64,000 nt of DNA from an uncultured Anaerolineae bacterium (lineage in GTDB: Bacteria > Chloroflexota > Anaerolineae > Aggregatilineales > Phototrophicaceae): contig CALIEB010000026.1 in assembly GCA_938022205.1 (NCBI GenBank), forward strand, positions 62,001 through 126,000, written 5' to 3'. This document shows, one piece after another, positions 18,002 to 26,614 of the stretch. A program made the translations under genes and the position numbers. Below the pieces are notes generated by a model that saw only the letters and a program-made list of their open reading frames with translations, searched no databases and had not been told where the DNA came from. Within the stretch, counting starts at the first letter, position 1; each line of letters starts with the position of its first letter.

Positions 18002-18475
18002 TTAAGCGGATTCTTCGCCGTCGTTAGGAAGCTGATAGCCGCGCGCGCGCAGGCTCTTCTTAATGTCGCTAACCACTTGGCGACCAATACCACTTAAGCC
18101 AAGCAAACCTTCATCGCCTTCGCTGAGCTTGTTTAGCACGTCCGCAACGACCTTGATGTTGTTCTCCTCAAGGATGCTCAGGTAACGCTTAGCTAAGCCT
18201 AGTTCAGCAATGGGTAGATTCATGGGAGTCAGCGCAGCCTTCGCCGCTTCTTTGTCGGCAATGATTTGGTCACGCTGCTGCAAACGCTTCAGGAATTTGT
18301 CAACGCGCCCTTCCGTGTCAACAATGCGCTGCTCGCCAGTGTAGAAAGGGTGGCAGTTAGAGCAAATTTCCGTTTGCAAAGTCGGTACAGTTGCGCCTGT
18401 AATCCACGTGTTGCCACAAGAAAGGCAGGTTACTCTGGCGTTAGAGTACCAAGTAGGGTGAATGGACGTTTTCAT
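18002..18475 (-). CDS. rpmE: Ribosomal protein L31 with C-terminal RNA polymerase alpha-CTD-like extension
   Basis: The first ~75 residues are a zinc-type bacterial L31: HPTWYSNARVTCLSCGNTW, then EICSNCHPFYTGEQ, with cysteines at 17, 20, 38 and 41. Normal L31 is about 65-90 residues; this protein has 157. After a charged helix (about 60-80), residues 85-150 read PIAELGLAKRYLSILEENNI and LLGLSGIGRQVVSDIKKSLR, a helix-hairpin-helix pattern closely like the RNA polymerase alpha C-terminal domain (PIDDLELTVRSxNCLK; LxKxPNLGKKSLxEIK). I read this as a domain fusion. It is last in rplU-rpmA-rpmE and followed by a terminator. L31 identity is near certain; the tail's role is inference. Confidence 0.92.
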   Translation of the reverse strand: MKTSIHPTWYSNARVTCLSCGNTWITGATVPTLQTEICSNCHPFYTGEQRIVDTEGRVDKFLKRLQQRDQIIADKEAAKAALTPMNLPIAELGLAKRYLSILEENNIKVVADVLNKLSEGDEGLLGLSGIGRQVVSDIKKSLRARGYQLPNDGEESA

Positions 18476-18544
18476 GATGCTGTAAGCTCCTTATGCGGCA
18501 CGGCTCTTGGTGCAACGCAAGAGTGGCGTACCGTCGATTAAAAA

Positions 18545-18820
18545 TTAGCTGCCGCTGGGTAGCTCTGGGTAGACGCTTACTTGCTTCTGCCCGCCGCGCC
18601 CACGCATGCGCTCAAACACGACGAAACCTTCTACCTTAGCGAAAAGCGTGTGATCCTTGCCCATGCCAACGTTTTCGCCGGGATGAAACTGTGTGCCACG
18701 CTGACGGACGATGATATTGCCGGGAATGACCTTTTGGCTGCCAAAAACCTTTACGCCAAGCCGCTTGGAATTGCTGTCACGACCGTTTCTTGACGAACCA
18801 CCACCTTTTTTGTGTGCCAT
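18545..18820 (-). CDS. rpmA: Ribosomal protein L27
   Basis: A 91-residue L27 of the large subunit, whose N-terminal tail reaches the peptidyl-transferase centre. [23 protein letters not shown] is the expected N-terminus without the Firmicutes-type cleavable extension, and [23 protein letters not shown] is diagnostic. It sits between L21 and L31 as in many bacteria, 24 nt downstream of rplU. Confidence 0.98.
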   Translation of the reverse strand: MAHKKGGGSSRNGRDSNSKRLGVKVFGSQKVIPGNIIVRQRGTQFHPGENVGMGKDHTLFAKVEGFVVFERMRGRGGQKQVSVYPELPSGS

Positions 18821-18844
18821 GTCTAGGCTCTCCTTTTGAACTCG

Positions 18845-19159
18845 TTAACCAAGTGTGATGTCATCCACACGCAAGCGCGTGTGATACTGGCGATGCCCAC
18901 GCTTGACGCGGTAGCTTGTGCGCTGGCGATACTTAAACACGATAACCTTGTCACCACGAAACTGCTCCTCAACGGTAACTTTTACCGCTGCGCCCTCAAC
19001 AAGCGGTTGACCAATAATGGTCTTATCGTTGTCACCAATGAGCAGTACGTCGTTAATGACGAAACTTTCGCCGACGGCATAAGGCAAACGCTCGACATCG
19101 AGCGTGCTGCCGACTTCGGCGCGATATTGCTTGCCACCTGTACGGATTATTGCATACAT
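18845..19159 (-). CDS. rplU: Ribosomal protein L21
   Basis: A 104-residue L21 that binds 23S rRNA. MYAIIRTGGKQYRAEVGSTL is the standard N-terminus and GHRQYHTRLRVDDI the C-terminal signature. The track opens at 19219; I use ATG 19159, where homology begins, with GGAG upstream. A strong promoter lies about 130 nt upstream, leaving a leader of roughly 120 nt that could hold an autoregulatory structure, though I could not identify one. Confidence 0.97.
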   Translation of the reverse strand: MYAIIRTGGKQYRAEVGSTLDVERLPYAVGESFVINDVLLIGDNDKTIIGQPLVEGAAVKVTVEEQFRGDKVIVFKYRQRTSYRVKRGHRQYHTRLRVDDITLG

Positions 19160-19284
19160 TGAAGCGGTCTCCAATCTTCGCTTATTTCCACAGCCAAAAC
19201 CTATTGAGAAATGGGTCAACTAGCGGGGAAAATTGGCTATTAAACAAGAAACATGCTACATGGAACACCATGCAGCGAGATAGG

Positions 19285-19312
19285 ATTATAGGGCAATTTG
19301 CGCAAAAGTCAA
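19285..19312 (-). promoter_or_regulatory. Strong sigma-70-type promoter for rplU-rpmA-rpmE
   Basis: On the - strand TTGACT and a perfect TATAAT are 16 nt apart (tttgcgcaaattgccc), just after the queA reading frame. The predicted transcript has a leader of about 120 nt before the L21 ATG. Confidence 0.72.
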
Positions 19313-19328
19313 CGCGAGAGTTGCGCAC

Positions 19329-20396
19329 CTATTCGATAAACATTGCGTCGCCGAACGAAAAGAAGCGGTAGGCATGGACTTTAGCCTCTTCATAAGCCGC
19401 CAAAACAGTCTCGCGCCCGGCAAACGCGCTAATCATCATGAGAAGCGTGGACTTTGGCAAGTGAAAATTGGTGATGAGCGCGTCAACAACACGCCAGCGA
19501 TAGGAAGGGTAGATAAAGAGGCGCGTGTTCGCCGCGAAGGCAGTGACCGGTCGCCAAGCGCACGTGTTTTCCTCACGGTAAGGGTCTGATGGGTCACCCC
19601 CTGCACTAAGAATAGCCGCAGTCTCTAAAGTGCGCGCAGATGTTGTACCCACAGCAATGATGCGCTTGCCGGCTAGCTTGGCGGAGTTAATGAGCTTGGC
19701 GTTGTAATCGTCAAGTTCCGCCCATTCGCTGTGAATCTGATGTTCGGTAATATTGGTCACTTTGACCGGCTGGAAGGTGTCTAGCCCAATGTGTAGCGTG
19801 CAGTAGGCAATTTTTATCCCCTTATCACGCAGGGCAATCAGCAGCTCAGGCGTGAAGTGCAGTCCTGCAGTGGGAGCAGCTGCCGAGCCGCTTTGCTGAT
19901 GGTAGACCGTCTGATAGCGCGTTGGGTCCGTCAGCGTACTGCGAATATATGGCGGAAGCGGCATTTGACCAAGCTGGTCTAAAATATCGTCAATAGGTTG
20001 GTTAAAACGCACAATACGCTGCGCGCCATCACGCTCTTCGAGAATTTTGGCTCTAACACTGCTGTTGGGGAAAAGAACAACGCGACCAAGCGACAGCCCT
20101 TTGCCACCTACAAGAGCCAACCAATCCGTGTCGTTGATTTGGCGCAGCAGCAAAAGCTCCGCACTACCTTGCGTGTCTTCTTTCACACCCAGCAAACGCG
20201 CTGGAATAACGCGAGTGTTGTTCAGCACCAACACATCGCCTGCATGCAAGAGGTCAAGAATATCACGAAAAATGCGGTGAGTCATGCGCCCTGAAGTGCG
20301 TTCAAGGTGCAAGAGCTTAGATGCGTCGCGTGGTTCAATAGGGTGCTGCGCAATGAAATGCTCAGGCAAGTCGTAGTCGAAAAGCGAAATGTCCAT
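19329..20396 (-). CDS. queA: S-adenosylmethionine:tRNA ribosyltransferase-isomerase
   Basis: A 355-residue QueA, which transfers and isomerises ribose from SAM to 7-aminomethyl-7-deazaguanine in tRNA to make epoxyqueuosine. FDYDLPEHFIAQHPIEPRD, VLVLNNTRVIPARL, SAAAPTAGLHFTPELL and HIGLDTFQPV are all characteristic. It begins one base after the ruvB stop, an arrangement common in bacteria. No other queuosine gene is in the window. Confidence 0.96.
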   Translation of the reverse strand: MDISLFDYDLPEHFIAQHPIEPRDASKLLHLERTSGRMTHRIFRDILDLLHAGDVLVLNNTRVIPARLLGVKEDTQGSAELLLLRQINDTDWLALVGGKGLSLGRVVLFPNSSVRAKILEERDGAQRIVRFNQPIDDILDQLGQMPLPPYIRSTLTDPTRYQTVYHQQSGSAAAPTAGLHFTPELLIALRDKGIKIAYCTLHIGLDTFQPVKVTNITEHQIHSEWAELDDYNAKLINSAKLAGKRIIAVGTTSARTLETAAILSAGGDPSDPYREENTCAWRPVTAFAANTRLFIYPSYRWRVVDALITNFHLPKSTLLMMISAFAGRETVLAAYEEAKVHAYRFFSFGDAMFIE

Positions 20397-20397
20397 G

Positions 20398-21435
20398 TTA
20401 GAAAAGTCTTGGTTGAGGATTATCTGGGTTTGTGTCTGCGTTATAAGGGATACCTAAGTGCGCATACGCGCGCGGTGTGGCAATGCGTCCGCGCGGCGTG
20501 CGGTCAAGAAAGCCTAATTGGATGAGATAAGGTTCGTAAACATCCATGATGGTCGAGCTGTCCTCACTGGTAGCCGCCGCGATGGTCTCTAAGCCAACGG
20601 GCCCGCCGTTAAACTTTTCGATGATGGTTTGCAAGATACGACGGTCTACCTCGTCTAATCCTAACTCGTCGATGTTCATGAGCGCGAGCGCATCTTGTGT
20701 GACCTGCAGGGTAATTACACCTTGCGCGCGAGTTTGCGCAAAATCGCGCACGCGCCGCAGCAAGCGCAAGCCAACGCGCGGCGTGCCGCGTGACCGCTTG
20801 GCAATCTCAGCCGCGCCCTCACTGGCAATGCCAATCTTGAGCATTTGGGCAGCGCGGGTAATGATATGCTCCATTGCCTCTTGCGAGTAGTAATCGAGGC
20901 GAAAGCGCGCACCAAAACGGTCACGCAGCGGGCCCGCAAGCAATGATAAGCGGGTCGTTGCACCGATAACCGTAAAGCGTGGCAGGTTAAGGCGTACAGT
21001 TTTCGCAGCGGGACCCTTACCAATGACAATATCTAGCACAAAATCTTCCATCGCGGGGTAAAGGATTTCTTCAACCGCTTTACCTAAGCGATGCACTTCA
21101 TCGATAAACAGAATATCGCCTTTTTTGAGGTGCGTTAAAATGGCGGCAAGGTCACCAGCGCGCTCGATGGAAGGTCCTGCTGTAACACGAATGTTCGCTC
21201 CCATCTCGTTAGCGATGACGTGCGCTAACGACGTTTTGCCTAAACCGGGCGGACCATAGAATAAGATATGGTCAATCGGCTCGTTGCGCAACTTAGCGGC
21301 ATCAATAATTACGCTAAGATTGTCGCGCAACGCATCTTGTCCCACCATCTCGCCAAGCCGTTTAGGGCGCAACGCAATATTTTCACGGTCATCACGCCGC
21401 GCCGCGCCGCCAATTAAGCGTCCATCTTCGGACAT
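20398..21435 (-). CDS. ruvB: Holliday junction DNA helicase RuvB
   Basis: A 345-residue AAA+ motor that drives branch migration of Holliday junctions with RuvA. Walker A is [11 protein letters not shown] (near residue 60), Walker [10 protein letters not shown], sensor/arginine-finger region [18 protein letters not shown], and the winged-helix C-terminus includes [26 protein letters not shown]. Length is normal. ruvA and ruvC are not adjacent in the window. The start ATG is close to a TATACT element in the divergent region with upp. Confidence 0.97.
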   Translation of the reverse strand: MSEDGRLIGGAARRDDRENIALRPKRLGEMVGQDALRDNLSVIIDAAKLRNEPIDHILFYGPPGLGKTSLAHVIANEMGANIRVTAGPSIERAGDLAAILTHLKKGDILFIDEVHRLGKAVEEILYPAMEDFVLDIVIGKGPAAKTVRLNLPRFTVIGATTRLSLLAGPLRDRFGARFRLDYYSQEAMEHIITRAAQMLKIGIASEGAAEIAKRSRGTPRVGLRLLRRVRDFAQTRAQGVITLQVTQDALALMNIDELGLDEVDRRILQTIIEKFNGGPVGLETIAAATSEDSSTIMDVYEPYLIQLGFLDRTPRGRIATPRAYAHLGIPYNADTNPDNPQPRLF

Positions 21436-21519
21436 GTGCCATTACTCTCCCCAAGCCTTTGCTTGTAAGCTCGAGTATAGCGGATGCTAACGGCGCACAA
21501 AAGGCACAAGACAAGAGTT

Positions 21520-21548
21520 TTGACAGGAAGCAAGCGAGACTTTACACT
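21520..21548 (+). promoter_or_regulatory. Strong sigma-70-type promoter for upp
   Basis: A perfect TTGACA is followed after 17 nt (ggaagcaagcgagactt) by TACACT, about 33 nt upstream of the upp ATG, which itself follows GGGGGAG. Confidence 0.72.
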
Positions 21549-21580
21549 TAGAACGATTTTCACGACACAAGGGGGAGAAC

Positions 21581-22204
21581 ATGACCCTGCTTATGGTTTG
21601 TCAGCATCCGCTAGTCAAGCACAAGCTGACGCTGCTGCGTGATGTTAAAACAGAACACCGCCAGTTTCGTGAGCTTGTACGCGAAATAACGCTGCTCATG
21701 GCGTATGAAGTGACGCAAGACATCGAGCTGATGCCGAAAGAAGTGCAAACACCAATGGGAACAGCGCAAGGGCATTATGCTAGCGAGAAGATAGGGCTAG
21801 TGCCCATCATGCGTGCTGGCATGGGCATGATGGACGGCATGCTAGAAATCCTGCCAAGCGTACAAGTGTGGCACATTGGGGTATACCGCGATGAACACAC
21901 GCTCAAACCCATCGAATACTATAACAAGCTCCCGCCTGTGCCGGGCGTGCAAATCTGCATTGTGCTTGACCCCATGCTAGCAACCGGCGGTTCTGCGATT
22001 GCAACGGTGAACATTATCAAGCGGTGGGGTGTGAACAAGATTAAGTTCTTCGGGCTGCTGGCAGCACCTGAGGGTGTCGCTGCTTTAAGCGCAGCGCATC
22101 CCGATGTGCCTATTCACGTGGCAGCACTAGACGAACGCTTGAACGATATTGGCTTTATTGTGCCGGGCTTAGGTGACGCAGGCGATCGTATGTTTGGAAC
22201 TTAA
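21581..22204 (+). CDS. upp: Uracil phosphoribosyltransferase
   Basis: A 207-residue enzyme making UMP from uracil and PRPP. The PRPP loop LDPMLATGGSAIATVNIIK (near 130) and the C-terminal uracil-binding GFIVPGLGDAGDRMFGT are diagnostic, as is VPIMRAGMGMMDGML. Its length matches the family. Its own promoter is visible upstream, and the MraY/WecA-like gene starts 4 nt after its stop, so the two are probably cotranscribed. Confidence 0.97.
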   Translation: MTLLMVCQHPLVKHKLTLLRDVKTEHRQFRELVREITLLMAYEVTQDIELMPKEVQTPMGTAQGHYASEKIGLVPIMRAGMGMMDGMLEILPSVQVWHIGVYRDEHTLKPIEYYNKLPPVPGVQICIVLDPMLATGGSAIATVNIIKRWGVNKIKFFGLLAAPEGVAALSAAHPDVPIHVAALDERLNDIGFIVPGLGDAGDRMFGT

Positions 22205-22208
22205 GGCG

Positions 22209-23411
22209 ATGACCATTCCAATAGGCTTGCTATACGGGTTAGTGTTTTGTGTTGCATTAGCGGTGTCCTTGCTGCTTATTCCGCTAGGGAAGTTTCTCAG
22301 TCGCAAGTATCACATCATGTCACAGCCCGGCGGACGACGCAGGGAAGCCGAACCAATGCCCAAGCTGGGCAGCATCGCGCTGTTTGGCGGCTTTACAGTG
22401 GCAGTGCTGCTAGCACAAGGGCTGCCTATCCCGCGTTTCGATGCTTACGAAATGATTCGCCTGACGGGACTGTTGCTAGGTGGCACGCTCATTTTTGTCG
22501 TGGGCTTACTCGACGACTTGTACGAGTTAAACTTTTTTTGGCAAGCAATGGGACAAATTGCAGCGGCAAGCATTGCGATTACCTTTCAGATTTTTATTGA
22601 GTATTTCAACAATCCGTTAACAGGTCAGCCAACAGATACATGGTCGCCACTTGTGACTGTGACGCTTACTCTGTTATGGCTGGGATTGATGATGAACACT
22701 GTAAATTTTCTAGACGGCGTAGACGGCTTAGCGTCTGGTGTTGCCATTATTGCTGGCATACTGTTGTTTGTTAACAGCGTGTTCTTTCTTGAACCGCAGC
22801 AGTGGAGCGTAGCCGTGCTACCTTTAGCACTAGTGGGAGCGTGTCTGGGCTTTTGGATACACAACATGTACCCAGCGCAAATTATTATGGGCGGCGGCGC
22901 GCTCTACTTAGGATTTTTGCTCGGCGCGTTGAGCATCATCGGCGGCGCAAAGATGGCGACAATTTTGCTAGTGATGGGGCTGCCCCTCATGGATTTGGTG
23001 TGGCAAGCAGTCAACCGCCTGAGCAAAGGGCGCAATCCATTTGAGGGGGATAGAGGTCACTTACACTTTCGGTTGCAAGATACAGGCATCATGACCCCGC
23101 GCCAAATTGCCTTGACATACTACGTGTTTTGTGCCTTCTTTGGCGGTTTAACGTTGGTTTTGGAAAGCCAGTTGTACAAGTTTGTGGCGTTTGCTGTGAT
23201 GCTTGCCATTACAATCATCGGTTTTTTCGTACTGGCGCGCCTTCAGTCCTCGCTATCCACAGACCCTTTGCTCGCGTCTGACGCAGCTGCGTCTGCTTCT
23301 ACAGTTGCGTCGCCCACATTACCATCACCAGACGCACCTTTTTCTGCATCTTCCGTTGCGTCACCTGCGCCATCAGCAGACACGGCTGCATCTTCGCCAG
23401 CAGAGGAGTAA
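22209..23411 (+). CDS. MraY/WecA-family glycosyl-1-phosphate transferase-like protein, atypical active site
   Basis: A 400-residue protein of the polyprenyl-phosphate N-acetylhexosamine-1-phosphate transferase family, with about ten TM helices. FVVGLLDDLYEL carries the DD pair (near residue 103), NTVNFLDGVDGLASG the second motif, and DRGHLHFRL the cytoplasmic His motif. The usual FxGDxGS aspartate is missing: the segment reads IIMGGGALYLGF where I expect FLGDSGSLFLGF. The enzyme may be inactive or altered. The last ~50 residues are an Ala/Ser/Pro tail overlapping 169 bp of the convergent gene. Start at ATG 22209 just after TAAGGCG; the track's earlier start overlaps upp. Confidence 0.85.
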   Translation: MTIPIGLLYGLVFCVALAVSLLLIPLGKFLSRKYHIMSQPGGRRREAEPMPKLGSIALFGGFTVAVLLAQGLPIPRFDAYEMIRLTGLLLGGTLIFVVGLLDDLYELNFFWQAMGQIAAASIAITFQIFIEYFNNPLTGQPTDTWSPLVTVTLTLLWLGLMMNTVNFLDGVDGLASGVAIIAGILLFVNSVFFLEPQQWSVAVLPLALVGACLGFWIHNMYPAQIIMGGGALYLGFLLGALSIIGGAKMATILLVMGLPLMDLVWQAVNRLSKGRNPFEGDRGHLHFRLQDTGIMTPRQIALTYYVFCAFFGGLTLVLESQLYKFVAFAVMLAITIIGFFVLARLQSSLSTDPLLASDAAASASTVASPTLPSPDAPFSASSVASPAPSADTAASSPAEE

Positions 23412-24448
23412 GACGTGCTGGCTTTGGCTAGGTCAGGCGTTGGCGAAGCAGGTAGTAGAGGCGGCGTTGGCACATCTGCTGCAGTAGATACAACAGCATG
23501 TGTGTTTTTAGCCTCACTGTCAGCCGTAACGGCATCGAGCCCGAGCGTAAGCTGTGTAACGCTTTCGCGCGTCGGACCACTTGGGATGGGAAAGGTTAGG
23601 TCGTAAACGCTGACAGGCTGCTGGGATGCAGCAGGCGCACTCTTCACAGCGGCGCGTTCCTGCTGCTTTTTGCGCTCTTCTTGAGCTTGCTGGCGGGTGG
23701 TTGTCACCATGCGACCCCGTACAAACGTCGCACTATGTCCTGTTACGCTCTCGACGGTATATTCTATAAGTCCTAAGGCTAGCGTCATCAGCACATTCAT
23801 CACGATGAGCATAAGCAGCAAGATTTGTAGATTGTAAACAACGCTGCTTGCAAGTGCTGCCAGTGTGCTAAACAAGTTTGCGCCAATACCGACAACGAGC
23901 AAGACCAAACTCACGACAATGATGCCAATAAATGCTGTACGCAACACAGCAAGTTCTTTCAGGTTAGTTGGCAGCATGGTGTTGCTGACAGTAAAGACAA
24001 GATAGAACCACAGCCAGAAATCAGGTACAGATGTCAGCGTGCGAAAGCCTAGCAATACGTCGTCCAATTCACCGCTGCTAATGGTCGTGATAAACGCTTG
24101 TACGTTGAAGATGTTTGCCGCAACGTGCCAGATAAACAGTCCCCCCACAAGCATAGGCGACAGCTGAATGACAACGCGCTTGACAGGGGGGACACGCGAG
24201 CTAATGCGCACAAAATTAAGGTGCAGCTCGCCTGCCTCCTGCGCTTGAGGCATCTGAATAGCCCGCTCAGCGCGAACATCTAACGCGCCGGCAACAAGCC
24301 AGACAATCACCTCATAAAGCACAACGCCCGGAAAAAAGAAGGTGTAGTAGAGAATGGTCGTGGTACGAAAATTACGCGTGAAAAGCCAGCCTACTTTGAA
24401 AATGTGTTGGTGTAGCCAATGTCCGATGCGACGAAAGGCAACAAACAA
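23243..24448 (-). CDS. Membrane protein of unknown function with acidic low-complexity tail
   Basis: A protein of at least 401 residues that I do not recognise. It has hydrophobic segments near residues 30-55, 95-120, 140-160 and 165-240, then a charged stretch (QAQEERKKQQERAAVK) and an Ala/Asp/Ser-rich acidic tail. The tail coding region overlaps the convergent MraY-like gene by 169 bp. The TTG at 24448 lacks a clear RBS. The in-frame sequence upstream, back to the tpiA stop, encodes a strongly hydrophobic stretch (ETLSLLFAIAILIALFVAF), so translation may begin at CTG 24493, 9 nt after AAAGGA within the end of tpiA. It follows tpiA on the same strand. Confidence 0.7.
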   Translation of the reverse strand: MFVAFRRIGHWLHQHIFKVGWLFTRNFRTTTILYYTFFFPGVVLYEVIVWLVAGALDVRAERAIQMPQAQEAGELHLNFVRISSRVPPVKRVVIQLSPMLVGGLFIWHVAANIFNVQAFITTISSGELDDVLLGFRTLTSVPDFWLWFYLVFTVSNTMLPTNLKELAVLRTAFIGIIVVSLVLLVVGIGANLFSTLAALASSVVYNLQILLLMLIVMNVLMTLALGLIEYTVESVTGHSATFVRGRMVTTTRQQAQEERKKQQERAAVKSAPAASQQPVSVYDLTFPIPSGPTRESVTQLTLGLDAVTADSEAKNTHAVVSTAADVPTPPLLPASPTPDLAKASTSYSSAGEDAAVSADGAGDATEDAEKGASGDGNVGDATVEADAAASDASKGSVDSED

Positions 24449-24496
24449 CGCTATGAGAATGGCTATAGCAAAAAGTAGGCTGAGCGTTTCCAGAGG

Positions 24497-25264
24497 CTAA
24501 AGTCCTTTGGCTTGCTGTGCGATGCGAATAAGCGCGACAAACGCATCAACTTTGAGCGATGCGCCCCCCACTAGTGCGCCGTCGATGTCAGGATAGCGCA
24601 TGTACTCTGCCATGTTTTCAGGCTTTACACTGCCACCGTACTGAATGCGCACGTTGTCAGCAGCATCGCCATACAATTCACGCAGCGTGCCGCGAATAGT
24701 GCCACCAATCATGTCATTGGCAATCTCGCCTGTGGCGTTTTCGCCCGTGCCAATTGCCCAAATAGGCTCATACGCTAGCACGGTTTGAGCAACTTGGTCG
24801 GCAGAAATGCCGTCGTAGGCAAGGCGTACTTGATTAGCGACAAAGCTATCGGCCACACCGCTGCGCCGCTGCTCTAGGCTTTCGCCAACCGCGATGATAG
24901 GTGTGATGCCACTAGCAAGTGCTTTGCGTGCTTTTTTGTTGACCATCTCGTCTGTTTCGTTAAGATAGGCACGACATTCGGAGTGACCGATGATGGCATA
25001 GCTAGCAATGCCACGCAGCATTGTCGGGGCAATTTGCGAGGTATATGCGCCTTCGTCAGCCCAGTGCATTTGTTGTGAAGCTACTTGCAATACAGTGCCT
25101 TGAACAGCTTGTGCGACGCTGTAAAGCGCAACAAACGACGGCGCGACGACGCAGTCAATCGTCGTTACGTCAGCAAGTTGTGGCGCAAGGGCTTGTACGA
25201 AGGCAACTGACTCTTCTACGGTCTTGTACATCTTCCAGTTGCCGGCAATGATGGGTTTTCTCAT
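24497..25264 (-). CDS. tpiA: Triose-phosphate isomerase
   Basis: A 255-residue TIM-barrel enzyme interconverting dihydroxyacetone phosphate and glyceraldehyde 3-phosphate. Catalytic Lys in GNWKMYK, His in IIGHSECR, Glu in AYEPIWAIGTG and phosphate loop YGGSVKPEN are all present. It lies 77 nt after pgk, and the gap holds a 12-bp inverted repeat. Part of the gapA-pgk-tpiA cluster. Confidence 0.98.
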   Translation of the reverse strand: MRKPIIAGNWKMYKTVEESVAFVQALAPQLADVTTIDCVVAPSFVALYSVAQAVQGTVLQVASQQMHWADEGAYTSQIAPTMLRGIASYAIIGHSECRAYLNETDEMVNKKARKALASGITPIIAVGESLEQRRSGVADSFVANQVRLAYDGISADQVAQTVLAYEPIWAIGTGENATGEIANDMIGGTIRGTLRELYGDAADNVRIQYGGSVKPENMAEYMRYPDIDGALVGGASLKVDAFVALIRIAQQAKGL

Positions 25265-25296
25265 GGGAAATTCCTATCCTGTTGCGTCTATGATAA

Positions 25297-25333
25297 CACG
25301 ACAAGGACGCTTTTACGTGCAGTCCTTGTCGTG
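25297..25333 (-). repeat. 12-bp inverted repeat between pgk and tpiA
   Basis: CACGACAAGGAC and GTCCTTGTCGTG form a perfect 12-bp stem around a 13-nt loop. The - strand side is followed only by TTATCATAG, a poor U-tract, so it may be a processing, stability or attenuation hairpin rather than a full terminator. Confidence 0.6.
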
Positions 25334-25341
25334 ATTAAGAG

Positions 25342-26529
25342 TTATTTGTCAGCGAGCGCGGCAAGACCAGGCAGCACTTTGCCCTCTAGCATCTCAAGAC
25401 TTGCGCCACCACCGGTAGAAATATGGGTGATTTTGTCGGCTAAGCCGCTTTGCTCAACGGCTGCGACAGAATCTCCGCCGCCTACAATGGTTGTCGCGCC
25501 GCTTTGGGTAATTTGTGCGAGATATTCTGCGACTTTGAACGTGCCGTTAGCGAAGTTAGGCATTTCGAACACACCCATCGGTCCGTTCCAAACGACCGTC
25601 TTGGCTGTTGCAAGCACATCAGCAAACACCTTAAGCGTCGCTTCGCCAATGTCGAGGGCACGCCAGCCATCCTCAACACCAGCATCAGCGGCAATTGTGC
25701 GTTTTTGCGCGTCGTTGCTGAAAGCGTCTGCAATGACCAAATCAACGGGTAAGACGAGCTTGTCGCCACTCTTAGCAATCAGGGACTTGGCGGTCTCGAT
25801 AGCATCAGCCTCCACAAGCGAGCTGCCAAGTGCGTAGCCCTTTGCCGCGAGGAAGGTGTTTGCCATGCCGCCGCCGATAAGCAGCTTATCCACTTTGCCA
25901 AGCAAGGACTCAATGACCAGAATTTTGTCAGAAACCTTCGCGCCGCCAAGAACGGCAACAAACGGACGCTGAGGAGCTTCAATAGCGTTGGCAAGGTAGT
26001 CGATCTCACGCTCCATGAGCAAGCCTGCAACTGCCATAAGATGCTGCGAAACACCGACGTTAGAGGCGTGTGCGCGGTGCGCGGTGCCAAAAGCGTCGTT
26101 CACAAACACATCACCATGCTTTGCCATTTGCGCGGCAAGCTCAGGGTCGTTTTTCTCTTCGCCTTTGTGATAGCGCGTGTTTTCCAGCAGCAATATGCCA
26201 CCTTCAGGCAGCGAAGCGATTGCGTTGGCGACCGCATCGCCTACGCAATCGTCCGCAAAAGCCACCGGCTTGCCCAACAGTGCCGCTAGGGCAGGCGCAA
26301 CTGGCGCGAGCGACGTGCCAGCTTCTTTGGGGGCTTTGGGGCGACCGAGATGGGACATGAGAATAACAGCTTTAGGCGATTGTGCTAAAATGTACTCTAA
26401 GGTGGGGACTGCAGCGCGAATGCGCGTGTCGTCGGTGATAACATCACCATCAAGCGGCACGTTAAAGTCAACGCGCACCAACACGCGCTGCCCGGTAAAA
26501 CTCACGTCACGGACGGTTTTCTTGTTCAT
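25342..26529 (-). CDS. pgk: Phosphoglycerate kinase
   Basis: A 395-residue kinase converting 1,3-bisphosphoglycerate and ADP to 3-phosphoglycerate and [32 protein letters not shown] and the nucleotide loop [13 protein letters not shown] are diagnostic. The track starts at 26634; ATG 26529 is preceded by AAGGAG and begins the conserved sequence ([18 protein letters not shown]). It is the middle gene of gapA-pgk-tpiA. Confidence 0.98.
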   Translation of the reverse strand: MNKKTVRDVSFTGQRVLVRVDFNVPLDGDVITDDTRIRAAVPTLEYILAQSPKAVILMSHLGRPKAPKEAGTSLAPVAPALAALLGKPVAFADDCVGDAVANAIASLPEGGILLLENTRYHKGEEKNDPELAAQMAKHGDVFVNDAFGTAHRAHASNVGVSQHLMAVAGLLMEREIDYLANAIEAPQRPFVAVLGGAKVSDKILVIESLLGKVDKLLIGGGMANTFLAAKGYALGSSLVEADAIETAKSLIAKSGDKLVLPVDLVIADAFSNDAQKRTIAADAGVEDGWRALDIGEATLKVFADVLATAKTVVWNGPMGVFEMPNFANGTFKVAEYLAQITQSGATTIVGGGDSVAAVEQSGLADKITHISTGGGASLEMLEGKVLPGLAALADK

Positions 26530-26562
26530 GGGAACTCCTTTGTTGTCCAGCAAATTAGGCAT

Positions 26563-26589
26563 GAAAAGAGCGTGACCAACGCACGCTCT
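26563..26589 (-). terminator. Terminator-like or attenuator hairpin between gapA and pgk
   Basis: On the - strand AGAGCGTG and CACGCTCT form an 8-bp perfect stem with a 7-nt loop followed by TTTT. Because pgk follows 35-40 nt later, it may attenuate read-through, giving higher GapA than Pgk expression. Confidence 0.5.
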
Positions 26590-26614
26590 CGAGGATTGCT
26601 GTAGAAATAACCTG

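Noticed and set aside
19160-19328. Possible L21-type autoregulatory leader upstream of rplU
   Set aside because: A promoter and a ~120-nt leader are present, but I could only see short imperfect pairings and no recognised L21 leader motif.
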